Origin: CAITSH01 sp945892985
GTDB lineage: Bacteria > Pseudomonadota > Gammaproteobacteria > Burkholderiales > SG8-39
DNA length: 64,000 bases
NCBI GenBank assembly: GCA_945892985.1
Contig: CAMDDU010000018.1
Span: forward strand, 1-64,000
Direction: 5' to 3'
The translations under genes and the position numbers were made by a program. Within the stretch, counting starts at the first letter, position 1. Each line of letters starts with the position of its first letter. This document shows, piece after piece, positions 15,273-24,321 of this stretch. The notes under the pieces are model-generated. The model was not told the DNA's origin. It saw only the letters and a program-made list of their open reading frames with translations, and made no database searches.

Positions 15273-16466
15273 TCAACGCGGCGCTGCAGCCCGCTCTTCG
15301 AGTATCTTAATCGCCGGCAGCGTCTTACCTTCGAGAAACTCCAGAAAAGCGCCGCCGCCGGTGGAGATATAGGAGATTTTGTCGGCAACACCGTACTTGG
15401 CGATTGCGGCGAGCGTGTCACCGCCACCGGCTATGGAAAACGCGCTTGAGCCTGCGATGGCTTCAGCGATGGCCTTGGTGCCGCCGCCAAAAGCCTCGAA
15501 TTCAAATACGCCCACCGGGCCGTTCCAGACCACGGTGCCCGCCTTCGCAATCAACTGCGCCAGCTGTTTCGCCGACTCGGGGCCGATGTCGAGAATCAGG
15601 TCATCGGCCTCAACTGCGGTGGTGGGCTTGGTGATCGCCTTGGCTGCGGCCGAAAATGCCTTGGCGCAAACAACATCAACCGGAACCGGCACTGCACCGC
15701 CCTTTGCTTCGAGGATACGCCTGATTTTTCCCGCCTCTTCGACCAGGTCGGCCTCGGCCAGCGACTTGCCGATCTTGCCGCCAGCGGCCAGGATGAATGT
15801 GTTGGCGATGCCGCCACCGACGATAAGCTGATCGACCTTTTCGGCCAGCGCCGCGAGTATGCTCAGCTTGGATGAGACCTTGGAGCCGGCGACGATGGCC
15901 ACCAGGGGCCGCTTGGGGCTGAGCAAAGCCTTGGTTAGAGCGTCGATCTCGGCGCCCATCAGCGGGCCGGCACAGGCAAGGGCGGCGAACTTCGCGATGC
16001 CGTGGGTGGTGGCCTCGGCCCGATGCGCGGTGCCGAAAGCATCGTTGACGAAAACATCGCACAACGCAGCCATTTTTTTAGCCAGCGCCTCGTCGTTCTT
16101 TTTTTCGCCCTTGTTACAACGGCAGTTTTCCAGCAGCACCAGTTCGCCCGGCTTGACCGCTACGCCGTCCAGCCAGTCATGCAGCAAAGGCACGGGCCGG
16201 CCGAGCAACTCGGACAGCCGTTTGGCCACCGGGGCAAGCGAATCTTCGGGCTTGAGTTCGCCCTCGGTGGGACGGCCCAGGTGGGATGTCACCATCACGG
16301 CGGCATTCGCATCCAGTGCCATGCGCATCGCCGGCAACGACGCGCGAATGCGCGTGTCGTCGGTGATGCAACCGGCCTCGTCCTGCGGAACGTTGAGGTC
16401 GGCGCGTATGAACACGCGCTTTCCGGCAAGCTTGGGGAGCAAGTCGGCCATTTTCAACACATGCAT
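15273..16466 (-). CDS. pgk: Phosphoglycerate kinase
   Basis: Glycolytic and Calvin-cycle enzyme interconverting 1,3-bisphosphoglycerate and 3-phosphoglycerate. It is 397 residues long, normal for bacteria. The substrate-binding start 'GKRVFIRADLNVP' is near residue 15, 'TSHLGRP' follows, and the nucleotide-binding C-terminus has 'GGGDTLAAI'. It begins 13 bp after gap; its ribosome site overlaps the end of gap, implying coupling. Confidence 0.97.
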   Translation of the reverse strand: MHVLKMADLLPKLAGKRVFIRADLNVPQDEAGCITDDTRIRASLPAMRMALDANAAVMVTSHLGRPTEGELKPEDSLAPVAKRLSELLGRPVPLLHDWLDGVAVKPGELVLLENCRCNKGEKKNDEALAKKMAALCDVFVNDAFGTAHRAEATTHGIAKFAALACAGPLMGAEIDALTKALLSPKRPLVAIVAGSKVSSKLSILAALAEKVDQLIVGGGIANTFILAAGGKIGKSLAEADLVEEAGKIRRILEAKGGAVPVPVDVVCAKAFSAAAKAITKPTTAVEADDLILDIGPESAKQLAQLIAKAGTVVWNGPVGVFEFEAFGGGTKAIAEAIAGSSAFSIAGGGDTLAAIAKYGVADKISYISTGGGAFLEFLEGKTLPAIKILEERAAAPR

Positions 16467-16479
16467 GACGACCCGCCCC

Positions 16480-17493
16480 TTACTTTGCTTTGACCAGCGC
16501 CAGCGTAGTGTCGAGCATGCGGTTGGAAAAACCCCACTCGTTGTCGTACCAGGAACAGACCTTCACCAGCGTGCCCTCGGCCACCTTGGTCAGCGAGGCA
16601 TCAAAGGTGGAGGAGGCCGGGTCATGATTGAAGTCGCTCGACACCAGCGGCTCGGTGTTGTAGTTGAGAATGCCCTTCAACTCGCCCTCGGACGCGGCTT
16701 TCATGATGGCGTTGACTTCATCGACACTGGTGGCGCGTTTGGCGGTGAAGGTCAGGTCGACGATGGACACGTTGATGGTGGGCACACGCATGGCGTAGCC
16801 GTCGAGCTTGCCGTTTAGTTCCGGCAGCACCAGTCCAACCGCGGCGGCGGCGCCGGTCTTGGTCGGGATCATGTTCATGCTGGCCGAACGTGCCCGGCGC
16901 AGGTCCTCATGGAAAACGTCGGTCAGCACCTGGTCGTTGGTGTAGGCATGCACGGTGGTCATCAACCCGCTCACCACGCCGATTTTTTCGTGCAGCGGCT
17001 TGACCAGCGGCGCGAGGCAGTTGGTGGTGCACGATGCGTTGGAGATCACCGTGTCAGAGGCCTTCAGCACCTTGTGGTTGACGCCGAACACCACGGTGGC
17101 GTCAACATCCTTGCCGCCGGGGGCCGAGATGATGACTTTTTTCGCGCCTGCGGCGATATGCGCCGAGGCCTTTTCCTTGGTGGTGAAAAAACCGGTGCAC
17201 TCGAGCACCACATCAACCTTGAGTTCCTTCCAAGGCAATTCTGCCGGGTTGCGCTTGGCGCAAACCTGGATGCGGTCGCCATTGACGATCATGGTGTCAC
17301 CTTCCACCGTGACCGTCCCGGGAAACTTGCCGTGCGCAGTGTCGAAACGCGTCAGGTGGGCATTGGTCTTGGCATCGCCAAGGTCGTTGATCGCGACAAT
17401 CTGGATGTCGTGTTTTTTGCCGCTTTCATAATGTGCGCGCAGGATGTTGCGGCCGATGCGGCCGTAGCCGTTGATGGCGATGCGGATGGTCAT
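16480..17493 (-). CDS. gap: Glyceraldehyde-3-phosphate dehydrogenase, type I
   Basis: NAD-dependent GAPDH of 337 residues. The Rossmann start is 'IAINGYGRIGRNILRA' and the catalytic Cys is in 'SNASCTTNCLAP' near residue 155. Second gene of tkt-gap-pgk-pyk, with AGGAGC before the ATG. It is separated from tkt by 131 bp, in which I recognise no gene. Confidence 0.97.
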   Translation of the reverse strand: MTIRIAINGYGRIGRNILRAHYESGKKHDIQIVAINDLGDAKTNAHLTRFDTAHGKFPGTVTVEGDTMIVNGDRIQVCAKRNPAELPWKELKVDVVLECTGFFTTKEKASAHIAAGAKKVIISAPGGKDVDATVVFGVNHKVLKASDTVISNASCTTNCLAPLVKPLHEKIGVVSGLMTTVHAYTNDQVLTDVFHEDLRRARSASMNMIPTKTGAAAAVGLVLPELNGKLDGYAMRVPTINVSIVDLTFTAKRATSVDEVNAIMKAASEGELKGILNYNTEPLVSSDFNHDPASSTFDASLTKVAEGTLVKVCSWYDNEWGFSNRMLDTTLALVKAK

Positions 17494-17624
17494 GCTCTTG
17501 CTCCTAGGAACTTGTTCAAAATTGAGACAAAAAAACTACTCAAACCCATGCCGGCGCGTTCATCGCTTCCCGGAATGACGATCCGGGACGCGGGGGCATG
17601 CGGCTTGATCCAAATTAACCGCGC

Positions 17625-19640
17625 TCAGCCTTGCAGCACGGCCTTCACAGCCCGGACCACATTTTCAGTGGTAAACCCGAAATGCTTGAATAACTCGCCG
17701 CCGGGCGCCGATTCGCCGAAGCGGTCAAGGCCTATGGCAACCCCGTCAAGACCAACATATTTGTACCAACCTTCGGTGACGCCCGCTTCAACAGAAACAC
17801 GCGGTAGGCCGCGCGGCAGGACATCGCCCCGATAGCCCGCATCCTGCCGGTCGAACAGGCTGGTGGAGGGCATGGACACAACGCGCACGGCGATGCCCTC
17901 CTCTGCCAACCTGTCCTTTGCCATCATCGCCAGTTGCAGCTCGGAACCGGTGCCTATGATCACCGCCCGTGGCGAGGCCGCGTCGGCAAGCACATAGCCG
18001 CCGCGCCGGATGTTGGCGATGGCCGCGGCGTCGCGCCTCTGGAAGGGCACGTTCTGGCGCGTGAATAGCAGGCAGCTCGGGCCGTCCTTGCGCTCGGCCG
18101 CAGCCACCCAGGCAACCGCGGTCTCCACCGTGTCGCAGGGACGCCACACGTCCATGCCGGGAATGAGGCGAAGACTGGCGGCCTGCTCGACCGACTGGTG
18201 GGTGGGACCGTCTTCGCCAAGGCCGATGGAGTCATGCGTGAAAACAAAAATGTTGCGAATTTTCATCAGCGCCGCCATGCGCAGCGCATTGCGCGAATAG
18301 TCGGCAAACGTCAGGAAGGTTCCCGCCTGCGGCAGGTAACCACCGTGCAGGGTGAGGCCGTTGGCAATGGCCGCCATGGCAAATTCGCGCACGCCGTAGT
18401 TGATGAAATTACCGCCCGACGACGGCTTCACCACCACCGCTTCAGGCCAGTTGGTGAATACGCTGCCGGTCAGGTCTGCGGCGCCACCGATCATTTCGGG
18501 CAATACCCGCGCCAGCGCGCCGATGGCGTTTTGCGAGGCCTTGCGCGTGGCCAGTGTTTCCGCTTTCACATTCGTCTGCTCAATCAGTGCGGCGGCGGCA
18601 GCCGGCCAGGCTTGCGGCAAGTCGCCGGCGATGCGCCGTTTGTATTCGGCCGCCTCAGCCGGATGCGCCTTGGCATAGGCACGCGCGACACGCTGCCATT
18701 TCTTTTCCAGCCTGGCCCCCTCCGCACGGCCATCCCATGCGTCATAGACCGCCTGCGGAATTTCAAACGGCGGGTGGTTCCAGCCTATGGCGGCGCGCGT
18801 GGCGGCGACCTCGTCCGGCCCCAGTGCCTCGCCGTGCGCCTTGGCCGTGCCCGCACGCTTGGGCGAGCCCTTGCCTATCACGGTCTTGCAGCAGATCAGG
18901 GTCGGGCGGTTTTTCTCACGCCTGGCCTTCTTGATCGCTGCGTCGACGGCGTCGATATCATGGCCGTCGACATTCCGGATAACCTGCCAGCCGTAGGCCT
19001 CGAAACGCTTCGGCGTGTCGTCGGTAAACCAGCCGGCGACCTGGCCGTCAATGGAGATGCCATTGTCGTCGTATAACGCAATCAATTTGCCCAGTGCCAG
19101 CGTTCCGGCGAGCGAGCAGGCCTCATGGGAAATTCCTTCCATCATGCAGCCGTCACCGAGGAAGCAGTAAGTGAAGTGATTGACCAGTTCGAGGCCCGGC
19201 TTGTTGAATTCTGCGGCGAGCAGCTTTTCCGCCAGCGCCATGCCCACGGCGTTGGCGACGCCCTGCCCAAGCGGGCCGGTGGTCGTCTCCACGCCCGGCG
19301 TGACGCCATACTCGGGGTGTCCCGGCGTTTTGGAGTGCAGCTTGCGAAAGTTGCGCAACTCGGACATCGGCAAGTCATAACCGGTCAGATGCAGCAAGGA
19401 ATAAATGAGCATCGATCCGTGCCCGTTCGAAAGCACGAAACGATCGCGGTCAGCCCAGGCCGGGTTGGCCGGGTTGTGGCTAAGGTGGCGGTTCCACAGC
19501 GCGACGGCGATGTCAGCCATGCCCATGGGCATGCCCGGATGGCCGGAATTGGCCGCCTGGACGGCGTCCATGGCCAGGGCGCGAATGGCGTTGGCGAGAT
19601 CTTTGCCCGCAACGCCGGGCGCAACAGCAGGATTGGTCAT
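17625..19640 (-). CDS. tkt: Transketolase
   Basis: Thiamine-diphosphate enzyme of the pentose-phosphate/Calvin pathways, 671 residues, full length. The N-terminal 'AANSGHPGMPMG' and the ThDP-binding 'GDGCMMEGISHEA' region are present, as is 'THDSIGLGEDGPTHQ' in the pyrimidine-binding domain. It is divergent from the hydroxyacid dehydrogenase gene at 19809 and leads the tkt-gap-pgk-pyk cluster. No strong ribosome site precedes the ATG. Confidence 0.97.
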   Translation of the reverse strand: MTNPAVAPGVAGKDLANAIRALAMDAVQAANSGHPGMPMGMADIAVALWNRHLSHNPANPAWADRDRFVLSNGHGSMLIYSLLHLTGYDLPMSELRNFRKLHSKTPGHPEYGVTPGVETTTGPLGQGVANAVGMALAEKLLAAEFNKPGLELVNHFTYCFLGDGCMMEGISHEACSLAGTLALGKLIALYDDNGISIDGQVAGWFTDDTPKRFEAYGWQVIRNVDGHDIDAVDAAIKKARREKNRPTLICCKTVIGKGSPKRAGTAKAHGEALGPDEVAATRAAIGWNHPPFEIPQAVYDAWDGRAEGARLEKKWQRVARAYAKAHPAEAAEYKRRIAGDLPQAWPAAAAALIEQTNVKAETLATRKASQNAIGALARVLPEMIGGAADLTGSVFTNWPEAVVVKPSSGGNFINYGVREFAMAAIANGLTLHGGYLPQAGTFLTFADYSRNALRMAALMKIRNIFVFTHDSIGLGEDGPTHQSVEQAASLRLIPGMDVWRPCDTVETAVAWVAAAERKDGPSCLLFTRQNVPFQRRDAAAIANIRRGGYVLADAASPRAVIIGTGSELQLAMMAKDRLAEEGIAVRVVSMPSTSLFDRQDAGYRGDVLPRGLPRVSVEAGVTEGWYKYVGLDGVAIGLDRFGESAPGGELFKHFGFTTENVVRAVKAVLQG

Positions 19641-19808
19641 GATGGCAGGGTGCGGACGCTTACAAGAGTTTGCGGTGGATGGCGCGGGGAAATTTATTCG
19701 TTATGTCATGCGGCTCAACTTATAATTATCGGTCAATTGAGGGGCTTTGGCTATCGGGCCAGAACACCACCCCGCACCCGTACTGCATTCCCACGCAAGG
19801 AGAACAAG

Positions 19809-20681
19809 ATGGCAAAACTGGCATTTATCGGACTGGGCGTAATGGGCTTTCCCATGGCCGGGCACCTGGTCGCCAAGGGCGGGCACGAAGTCACTGTCTT
19901 CAACCGCACCCGCGCCAAGGCCGATGCCTGGGTGACCAAATTCGGTGGGAAAGCCGTCGCCACGCCAGCTGAGGCGTCCAAGGGCGCTGAAATTATTTTT
20001 TGCTGCGTCGGTGACGATCCTGACCTGCGCGAAGTCATGTTGGGCACGAACGGCGTGTTCAGCGGCGCCGGCAAGGGGGCCATCATTGTCGATCACACCA
20101 CCGCCTCGGCCAAGATCGCGCGCGAATTGTCCGCCGAAGCTAAGCAGCGCGGCTTCCAATTCCTGGACGCACCGGTCTCGGGCGGCCAGGCTGGCGCGGA
20201 AAACGGCGCGCTGACAGTCATGGTGGGCGGCGACGCCGCGGCGTTCGAGATTGCCATGCCGGTGATGATGCATTTCTCCAAGGCGGTGACGCTGATGGGC
20301 GCCTCCGGATCAGGGCAGCTTGCCAAAATGGTGAACCAGATCTGCATCGCCGGGCTGGTGCAGGCCCTGTCGGAGGGCATCAACTTCGCGCAAAAAGCCG
20401 GGCTCGACGCCAAGCTGCTGATCGATGTCATCTCCAAGGGTGCCGCGCAGTCGTGGCAAATGGAGAACCGCGGCAAGACCATGGTTGATGACAAATTCGA
20501 ATTCGGTTTCGCCGTCGACTGGATGCGCAAGGACCTGCGCATCGCCATGGAACAGGCGAAAGAGATCGGCGCGCCCCTGCCGGTTACGGAGCAAGTGGAC
20601 CGGTTCTATGGCGAAGTGCAAAAGCTTGGCGGCAACCGCTGGGACACTTCCAGCCTGATCAGGCGTTTCCGGAAAACCTGA
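19809..20681 (+). CDS. NAD(P)-dependent beta-hydroxyacid dehydrogenase (GarR/HIBADH family)
   Basis: A 290-residue dehydrogenase starting 'MAKLAFIGLGVMGFPMAGHL', with the substrate motif 'FLDAPVSGGQAGAENGALT' and catalytic Lys in 'GQLAKMVNQICIAG' (family GxxGxGxxxKxxN). It belongs with tartronate semialdehyde reductase, 3-hydroxyisobutyrate dehydrogenase and succinic-semialdehyde (GHB) reductases; the closest subfamily cannot be fixed by eye. AAGGAG lies 7 bp before the ATG, which fixes the start although the frame is open further upstream. It is 29 bp ahead of nudC. Confidence 0.92.
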   Translation: MAKLAFIGLGVMGFPMAGHLVAKGGHEVTVFNRTRAKADAWVTKFGGKAVATPAEASKGAEIIFCCVGDDPDLREVMLGTNGVFSGAGKGAIIVDHTTASAKIARELSAEAKQRGFQFLDAPVSGGQAGAENGALTVMVGGDAAAFEIAMPVMMHFSKAVTLMGASGSGQLAKMVNQICIAGLVQALSEGINFAQKAGLDAKLLIDVISKGAAQSWQMENRGKTMVDDKFEFGFAVDWMRKDLRIAMEQAKEIGAPLPVTEQVDRFYGEVQKLGGNRWDTSSLIRRFRKT

Positions 20682-20710
20682 CCCGCCCGCGCGACCGGCG
20701 GCAAACCACC

Positions 20711-21559
20711 ATGATGCCCTTCTCAGCACCACAAGCCTATGTGGCGGGCATTTGCGCGCCGGAACAGCTTTCGGACAAGGTGCAATGGTTTGTCTTTCGC
20801 AACTCGGAACTGCTCGTGGCCGAGGCGCATTTCACGCTGCCGGCAGAACCGCAAGCGCTGGGTCTTGAACTGCTGCGCAGCCAATACCTTGGCCTTCTGG
20901 GCGACAAGCACTGCTTTTCCTGCGAGGTGCAGGCCGAAGCCGCGGCGCCTGCGGGCTGGGCGTTCAGCGGACTGCGCGCCCTGTTCGGGCAGATCGACGA
21001 CGCCTGCTTCGCCCTCGCCGGACGCGCCCTGCAGATTGTCGACTGGGATCGCACCCATCAGTATTGCGGCTGCTGCGGCACGCCGACGCTCATGCGCACC
21101 GACGAGCGCTCGCGCCAGTGCCCCGCCTGCCAGCTGACTTTTTATCCGCGCATCGCCCCCGCTGTCATGGCACTCATCAGGCGCGGCGGCAGCATCCTGC
21201 TGGCGCGCTCACCGCGTTTTCCCGAAGGCATGTACAGCGCGCTTGCCGGTTTTGTCGAGCCAGGCGAAACACTGGAGCAATGCCTCGCACGCGAGGTATT
21301 CGAAGAGGTCGGCATCCGGATCGGCAAGCCCCGCTATTTCGCCAGCCAGCCCTGGCCCTTCCCACACTCGCTAATGATCGCTTTCGTCGCCGACCACGAA
21401 AGCGGTGAAATCGCCATCGATGGCGTTGAGATCGTCGCCGCAGAATGGTTCAATATCTCCTCTTTACCACGACTACCTGCTAAAATAAGCATCGCTCGAA
21501 ATCTGATCGACGCGGTGGTTGAAGAAATGAAGCGGGAGATGTTCGCATCTCAGTCGTAG
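20711..21559 (+). CDS. nudC: NAD+ diphosphatase (NADH pyrophosphatase)
   Basis: Nudix hydrolase cleaving NAD(H) and, in family members, removing NAD caps from RNA. It is 282 residues. Zinc-ribbon cysteines appear as 'CGCC' and 'CPAC' around residue 120-140. The Nudix box is perfect: G-x5-E-x7-REV-x-EE-x-GI starting at 'GFVEPGETLEQ'. The NudC-specific 'SQPWPFPHS' follows. It is co-directional with the dehydrogenase upstream and speD-speE downstream. Confidence 0.95.
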   Translation: MMPFSAPQAYVAGICAPEQLSDKVQWFVFRNSELLVAEAHFTLPAEPQALGLELLRSQYLGLLGDKHCFSCEVQAEAAAPAGWAFSGLRALFGQIDDACFALAGRALQIVDWDRTHQYCGCCGTPTLMRTDERSRQCPACQLTFYPRIAPAVMALIRRGGSILLARSPRFPEGMYSALAGFVEPGETLEQCLAREVFEEVGIRIGKPRYFASQPWPFPHSLMIAFVADHESGEIAIDGVEIVAAEWFNISSLPRLPAKISIARNLIDAVVEEMKREMFASQS

Positions 21560-21632
21560 AGCCGGCACAAATACAGAATCGAAAAGATTCGCAGCAACAC
21601 GGGCTCGCCAACATTACGGGGATTTATGCAAA

Positions 21633-22883
21633 TTGAAGGGTCTCCATCTTGTCGCCAACCTGTACCGCTGCGAAGGGGATGCGCGGTTCCTCACTGACTC
21701 GGCGCTGCTGCGTCAGTTTTGCCTCGACACGGTCATCGAATCGGGTCTGACCGTAGTCGGAGACCTGTTCCACCAGTTTGAGGGTGGCGGCGTTACCGGA
21801 GCGGTCGTCCTCGCCGAGTCGCATCTCGCCATCCACACCTGGCCCGAACTCAACAGCGTCACCCTCGACGTTTACGTCTGTAATTACACCCAGGACAACG
21901 GCGCAAAAGCGCGTGCCGTGCTGGATGCGTTCATGACCTTGTACGCGCCCGGCGATTACGTCCGCCATGACGTTCCGCGCGACGAGCAGTTCCTGTACGA
22001 GTGGCTGAACAAGGATTACGGCTTCTTTCTGCGATCCTCTGGCCGTATCGCCGACAGCCGTACGGCATTCCAACACCTGGAAGTTCACGACACACCGCAA
22101 TTCGGCAAGCTGTTCCGCCTCGACGACTGCTTCATGACATCCGAGCGGGACGAATTCTATTACCACGAAAACCTTATCCACCCCGCGCTCACCACGCACG
22201 ATGCGCCCAAGACCGTGCTGATCATCGGCGGCGGCGACGGCGGATCCAGCGAAGAGGCACTTAAGCACCCTTCAATCGAACAGGTGACGATGGTCGAACT
22301 CGACGAAAAAGTCGTCGATATCGCCAAAGAACATCTGCAAAAAGTCCATAACGGTGTATTCGACAATCCCAAGTTGCACGTCATCATCGACGACGGCCTG
22401 AAATTCGTCACCCGGACACGGCAAAAATACGATCTCATCGTACTCGACCTGCCCGACCCCATAGGTCCGGCGGCGGCCCTGTACGAAGCGGCGTTTTTTG
22501 CCGACTGCAAGCGCGTTCTGGCGCCCGGTGGCGTGCTCACCCTGCACATGGGCTCACCCGTATCGCGTCCCGAGCATGTGCGCGACATTTACCGACGCCT
22601 TGCCGCCGAGTTCGCCATCGTAAAGCCCTGTGTGATGTTTATTCCGCTTTATGGCACGCTCTGGTCAATGGCTGTGTGCTCCGACACGCTGGACCCGACC
22701 GCCGTTGCCGGCGCAGAAATTGACAAGCGCATCCTGCGCCGCGGAATCGACCAACTGCAGTACTACAACGGGGCAACACACCACGCCGTGTTCGCCCTGC
22801 CAAATTTCGTTCGCGACCTCACCGTGGGGCAGCGCACATCGCCCACCTTGGTTGGCAAACAACGGGCGGCAGGCGGCAAGTAA
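21633..22883 (+). CDS. speD-speE: S-adenosylmethionine decarboxylase-spermidine synthase fusion
   Basis: One 416-residue protein with two enzymes. Residues 1 to about 110 form a class 1B AdoMet decarboxylase: 'AESHLAIHTWPE' places the pyruvoyl-forming Ser at 63, His at 68, and 'YVCNY' puts Cys at 83, the same numbers as in the Thermotoga enzyme. From about 140, a spermidine synthase has 'LIIGGGDGGSSEEALKH' and 'DLPDPIGPA'. It would make decarboxylated AdoMet and pass it on to produce spermidine from putrescine. The start is TTG (GGGGA 11 bp upstream); an ATG at 21626 is in another frame. Confidence 0.93.
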   Translation: MKGLHLVANLYRCEGDARFLTDSALLRQFCLDTVIESGLTVVGDLFHQFEGGGVTGAVVLAESHLAIHTWPELNSVTLDVYVCNYTQDNGAKARAVLDAFMTLYAPGDYVRHDVPRDEQFLYEWLNKDYGFFLRSSGRIADSRTAFQHLEVHDTPQFGKLFRLDDCFMTSERDEFYYHENLIHPALTTHDAPKTVLIIGGGDGGSSEEALKHPSIEQVTMVELDEKVVDIAKEHLQKVHNGVFDNPKLHVIIDDGLKFVTRTRQKYDLIVLDLPDPIGPAAALYEAAFFADCKRVLAPGGVLTLHMGSPVSRPEHVRDIYRRLAAEFAIVKPCVMFIPLYGTLWSMAVCSDTLDPTAVAGAEIDKRILRRGIDQLQYYNGATHHAVFALPNFVRDLTVGQRTSPTLVGKQRAAGGK

Positions 22884-22897
22884 GCGCCGTACCCCTT

Positions 22898-22926
22898 GCG
22901 GCGTCCGCGCTATTTTAGCGCGCCGC
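22898..22926. terminator. Bidirectional hairpin between speD-speE and dadA
   Basis: GCGGC (22898-22902) pairs with GCCGC (22922-22926), and GCGCTA (22907-22912) with TAGCGC (22916-22921), with a 4-nt bulge on one side. It lies between two convergent stops. Two adjacent 13-bp direct repeats, TGGTGGCAGCAAC at 22939-22951 and 22953-22965, follow it. Confidence 0.5.
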
Positions 22927-22970
22927 CACCACCCGCTTTGGTGGCAGCAACCTGGTGGCAGCAACAGGCT

Positions 22971-24218
22971 TTAGCAAAAGCCGAAACCTAGCTGTGGCTG
23001 ACGACCGCTGATGATATCGGCCAGCGCGTGCCCAGACCCGCACGCCATGGTCCAGCCAAGGGTGCCGTGCCCGGTGTTCAGAAACAGGTTGTCAAAACGG
23101 GTGCGGCCGATTAGCGGTCGGTTCGAGGGCGTTGCCGGCCTCAACCCTGCCCAGCACTGCGCCTCGTCGGCACGCCCGGCTTGCGGAAACAGCTCCTGGG
23201 AGCGCTTGATCAGCGCCTCGCAACGCACCCTGCTGATATCGGTATTGTAGCCGTTGAGCTCCGCTGTTCCGGCCACCCGCAGCCGGTCTCCCAGTCGCGA
23301 AAAGACGATTTTTCGTTCGTGATCGGTCAGGCTGAGTCGCGGCGCCACATCGCCTTCGGCGAGCGGCAGCGTGACCGAATACCCCTTCACCGGATAGACA
23401 GGAAGGGAAAGGCCGAGCGGCGAGGCCAACCTGGGCGAATAGCTGCCCAGCGCCAGTACGTAGGCGTCGGCGTCAAAAATTTTCCGCCCGCCCCCAACAA
23501 GCACCTGCACACCGGCAATTTTTCCGTCCTCCGCAATCAGCCGCTCAATGCTGCAATTCCAGTGAAAGTCCACCCCGCGCGCAGCCGCCATCGCCGCCAG
23601 CGATTGGGTAAAAGCGAAAGCGTCGCCGGATTCGTCTGATGCGGCATACATGCCGCCATACAGACGCGCGCGCGTATGCGCCAGCGCCGGCTCGATGGCA
23701 ACGCATTCATCCGGAGCAAGCAAACGAGCCTCGAGACCCATTCCGTTCAGCAAAGCGGCCTCATGGCGCGCGCGCTCAAACAGTCGCGGCTCGGTGTAAA
23801 AATGCAAAATACCCCGGGTATTCTGCCCGTAGGCTATTCCTGTCTCGAGGCGCAATTGCTGAAGGCGCTCGCGGCTGTAAAGGGCGAGTGCGAAGGCCTG
23901 CCGGGTATTTGAGCGGCTGCGCCAAGGCAGGCACTCCAGCAAGAAACGCGCGCCCCACAGCCATTGTGCAATATCGGCGCGCGGACGAAACAGCAGCGGC
24001 GCATCCTCACGCCCCAACCACTGCATAAGCTTTAGCGGCGCGCTGGGATTGGCCCAGGGTTCTGCATGACTCACCGATATCTGGCCGCCATTGGCGAAGC
24101 TCGTCTCCATCCCCGCCCCGGGCTGACGCTCAAGCACCGAAACCTTATGGCCGGCCGCCGCGAGATACCAGGCGCTCGCAACACCGACAACCCCGGCACC
24201 CAGCACAATGACCCTCAT
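22971..24218 (-). CDS. dadA: D-amino acid dehydrogenase
   Basis: FAD-dependent membrane-associated dehydrogenase oxidising D-amino acids (in E. coli mainly D-alanine) to keto acids. It is 415 residues. The FAD motif 'VIVLGAGVVGVASAWYLA' opens the protein, followed by 'ETSFANGGQISVSHAEPW', and 'GLRPATPSNRPLIGRT' and 'FLNTGHGTLGWTMACGSG' close it. No alanine racemase (dadX) adjoins. The start begins directly after the FAH-gene terminator region. Confidence 0.93.
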   Translation of the reverse strand: MRVIVLGAGVVGVASAWYLAAAGHKVSVLERQPGAGMETSFANGGQISVSHAEPWANPSAPLKLMQWLGREDAPLLFRPRADIAQWLWGARFLLECLPWRSRSNTRQAFALALYSRERLQQLRLETGIAYGQNTRGILHFYTEPRLFERARHEAALLNGMGLEARLLAPDECVAIEPALAHTRARLYGGMYAASDESGDAFAFTQSLAAMAAARGVDFHWNCSIERLIAEDGKIAGVQVLVGGGRKIFDADAYVLALGSYSPRLASPLGLSLPVYPVKGYSVTLPLAEGDVAPRLSLTDHERKIVFSRLGDRLRVAGTAELNGYNTDISRVRCEALIKRSQELFPQAGRADEAQCWAGLRPATPSNRPLIGRTRFDNLFLNTGHGTLGWTMACGSGHALADIISGRQPQLGFGFC

Positions 24219-24261
24219 AACTTAAGCTTCCAGTCTCCCGGCGAGTGTGCGTCGCCATGCA

Positions 24262-24297
24262 TAAAAATAAAAAGGGCAGCGCCTTTCGGCCTGCCCC
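24262..24297 (-). terminator. Intrinsic terminator after the FAH-family gene
   Basis: On the minus strand GGGCAG and CTGCCC (24291-24296 and 24274-24279) plus an inner GGC/GCC form a stem with one bulged base and loop TTTC region; a T-rich run (24261-24273) follows. Located 25 bp after the gene's stop. Confidence 0.75.
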
Positions 24298-24321
24298 TTT
24301 GACCTGACAAACGGCGAAAAA

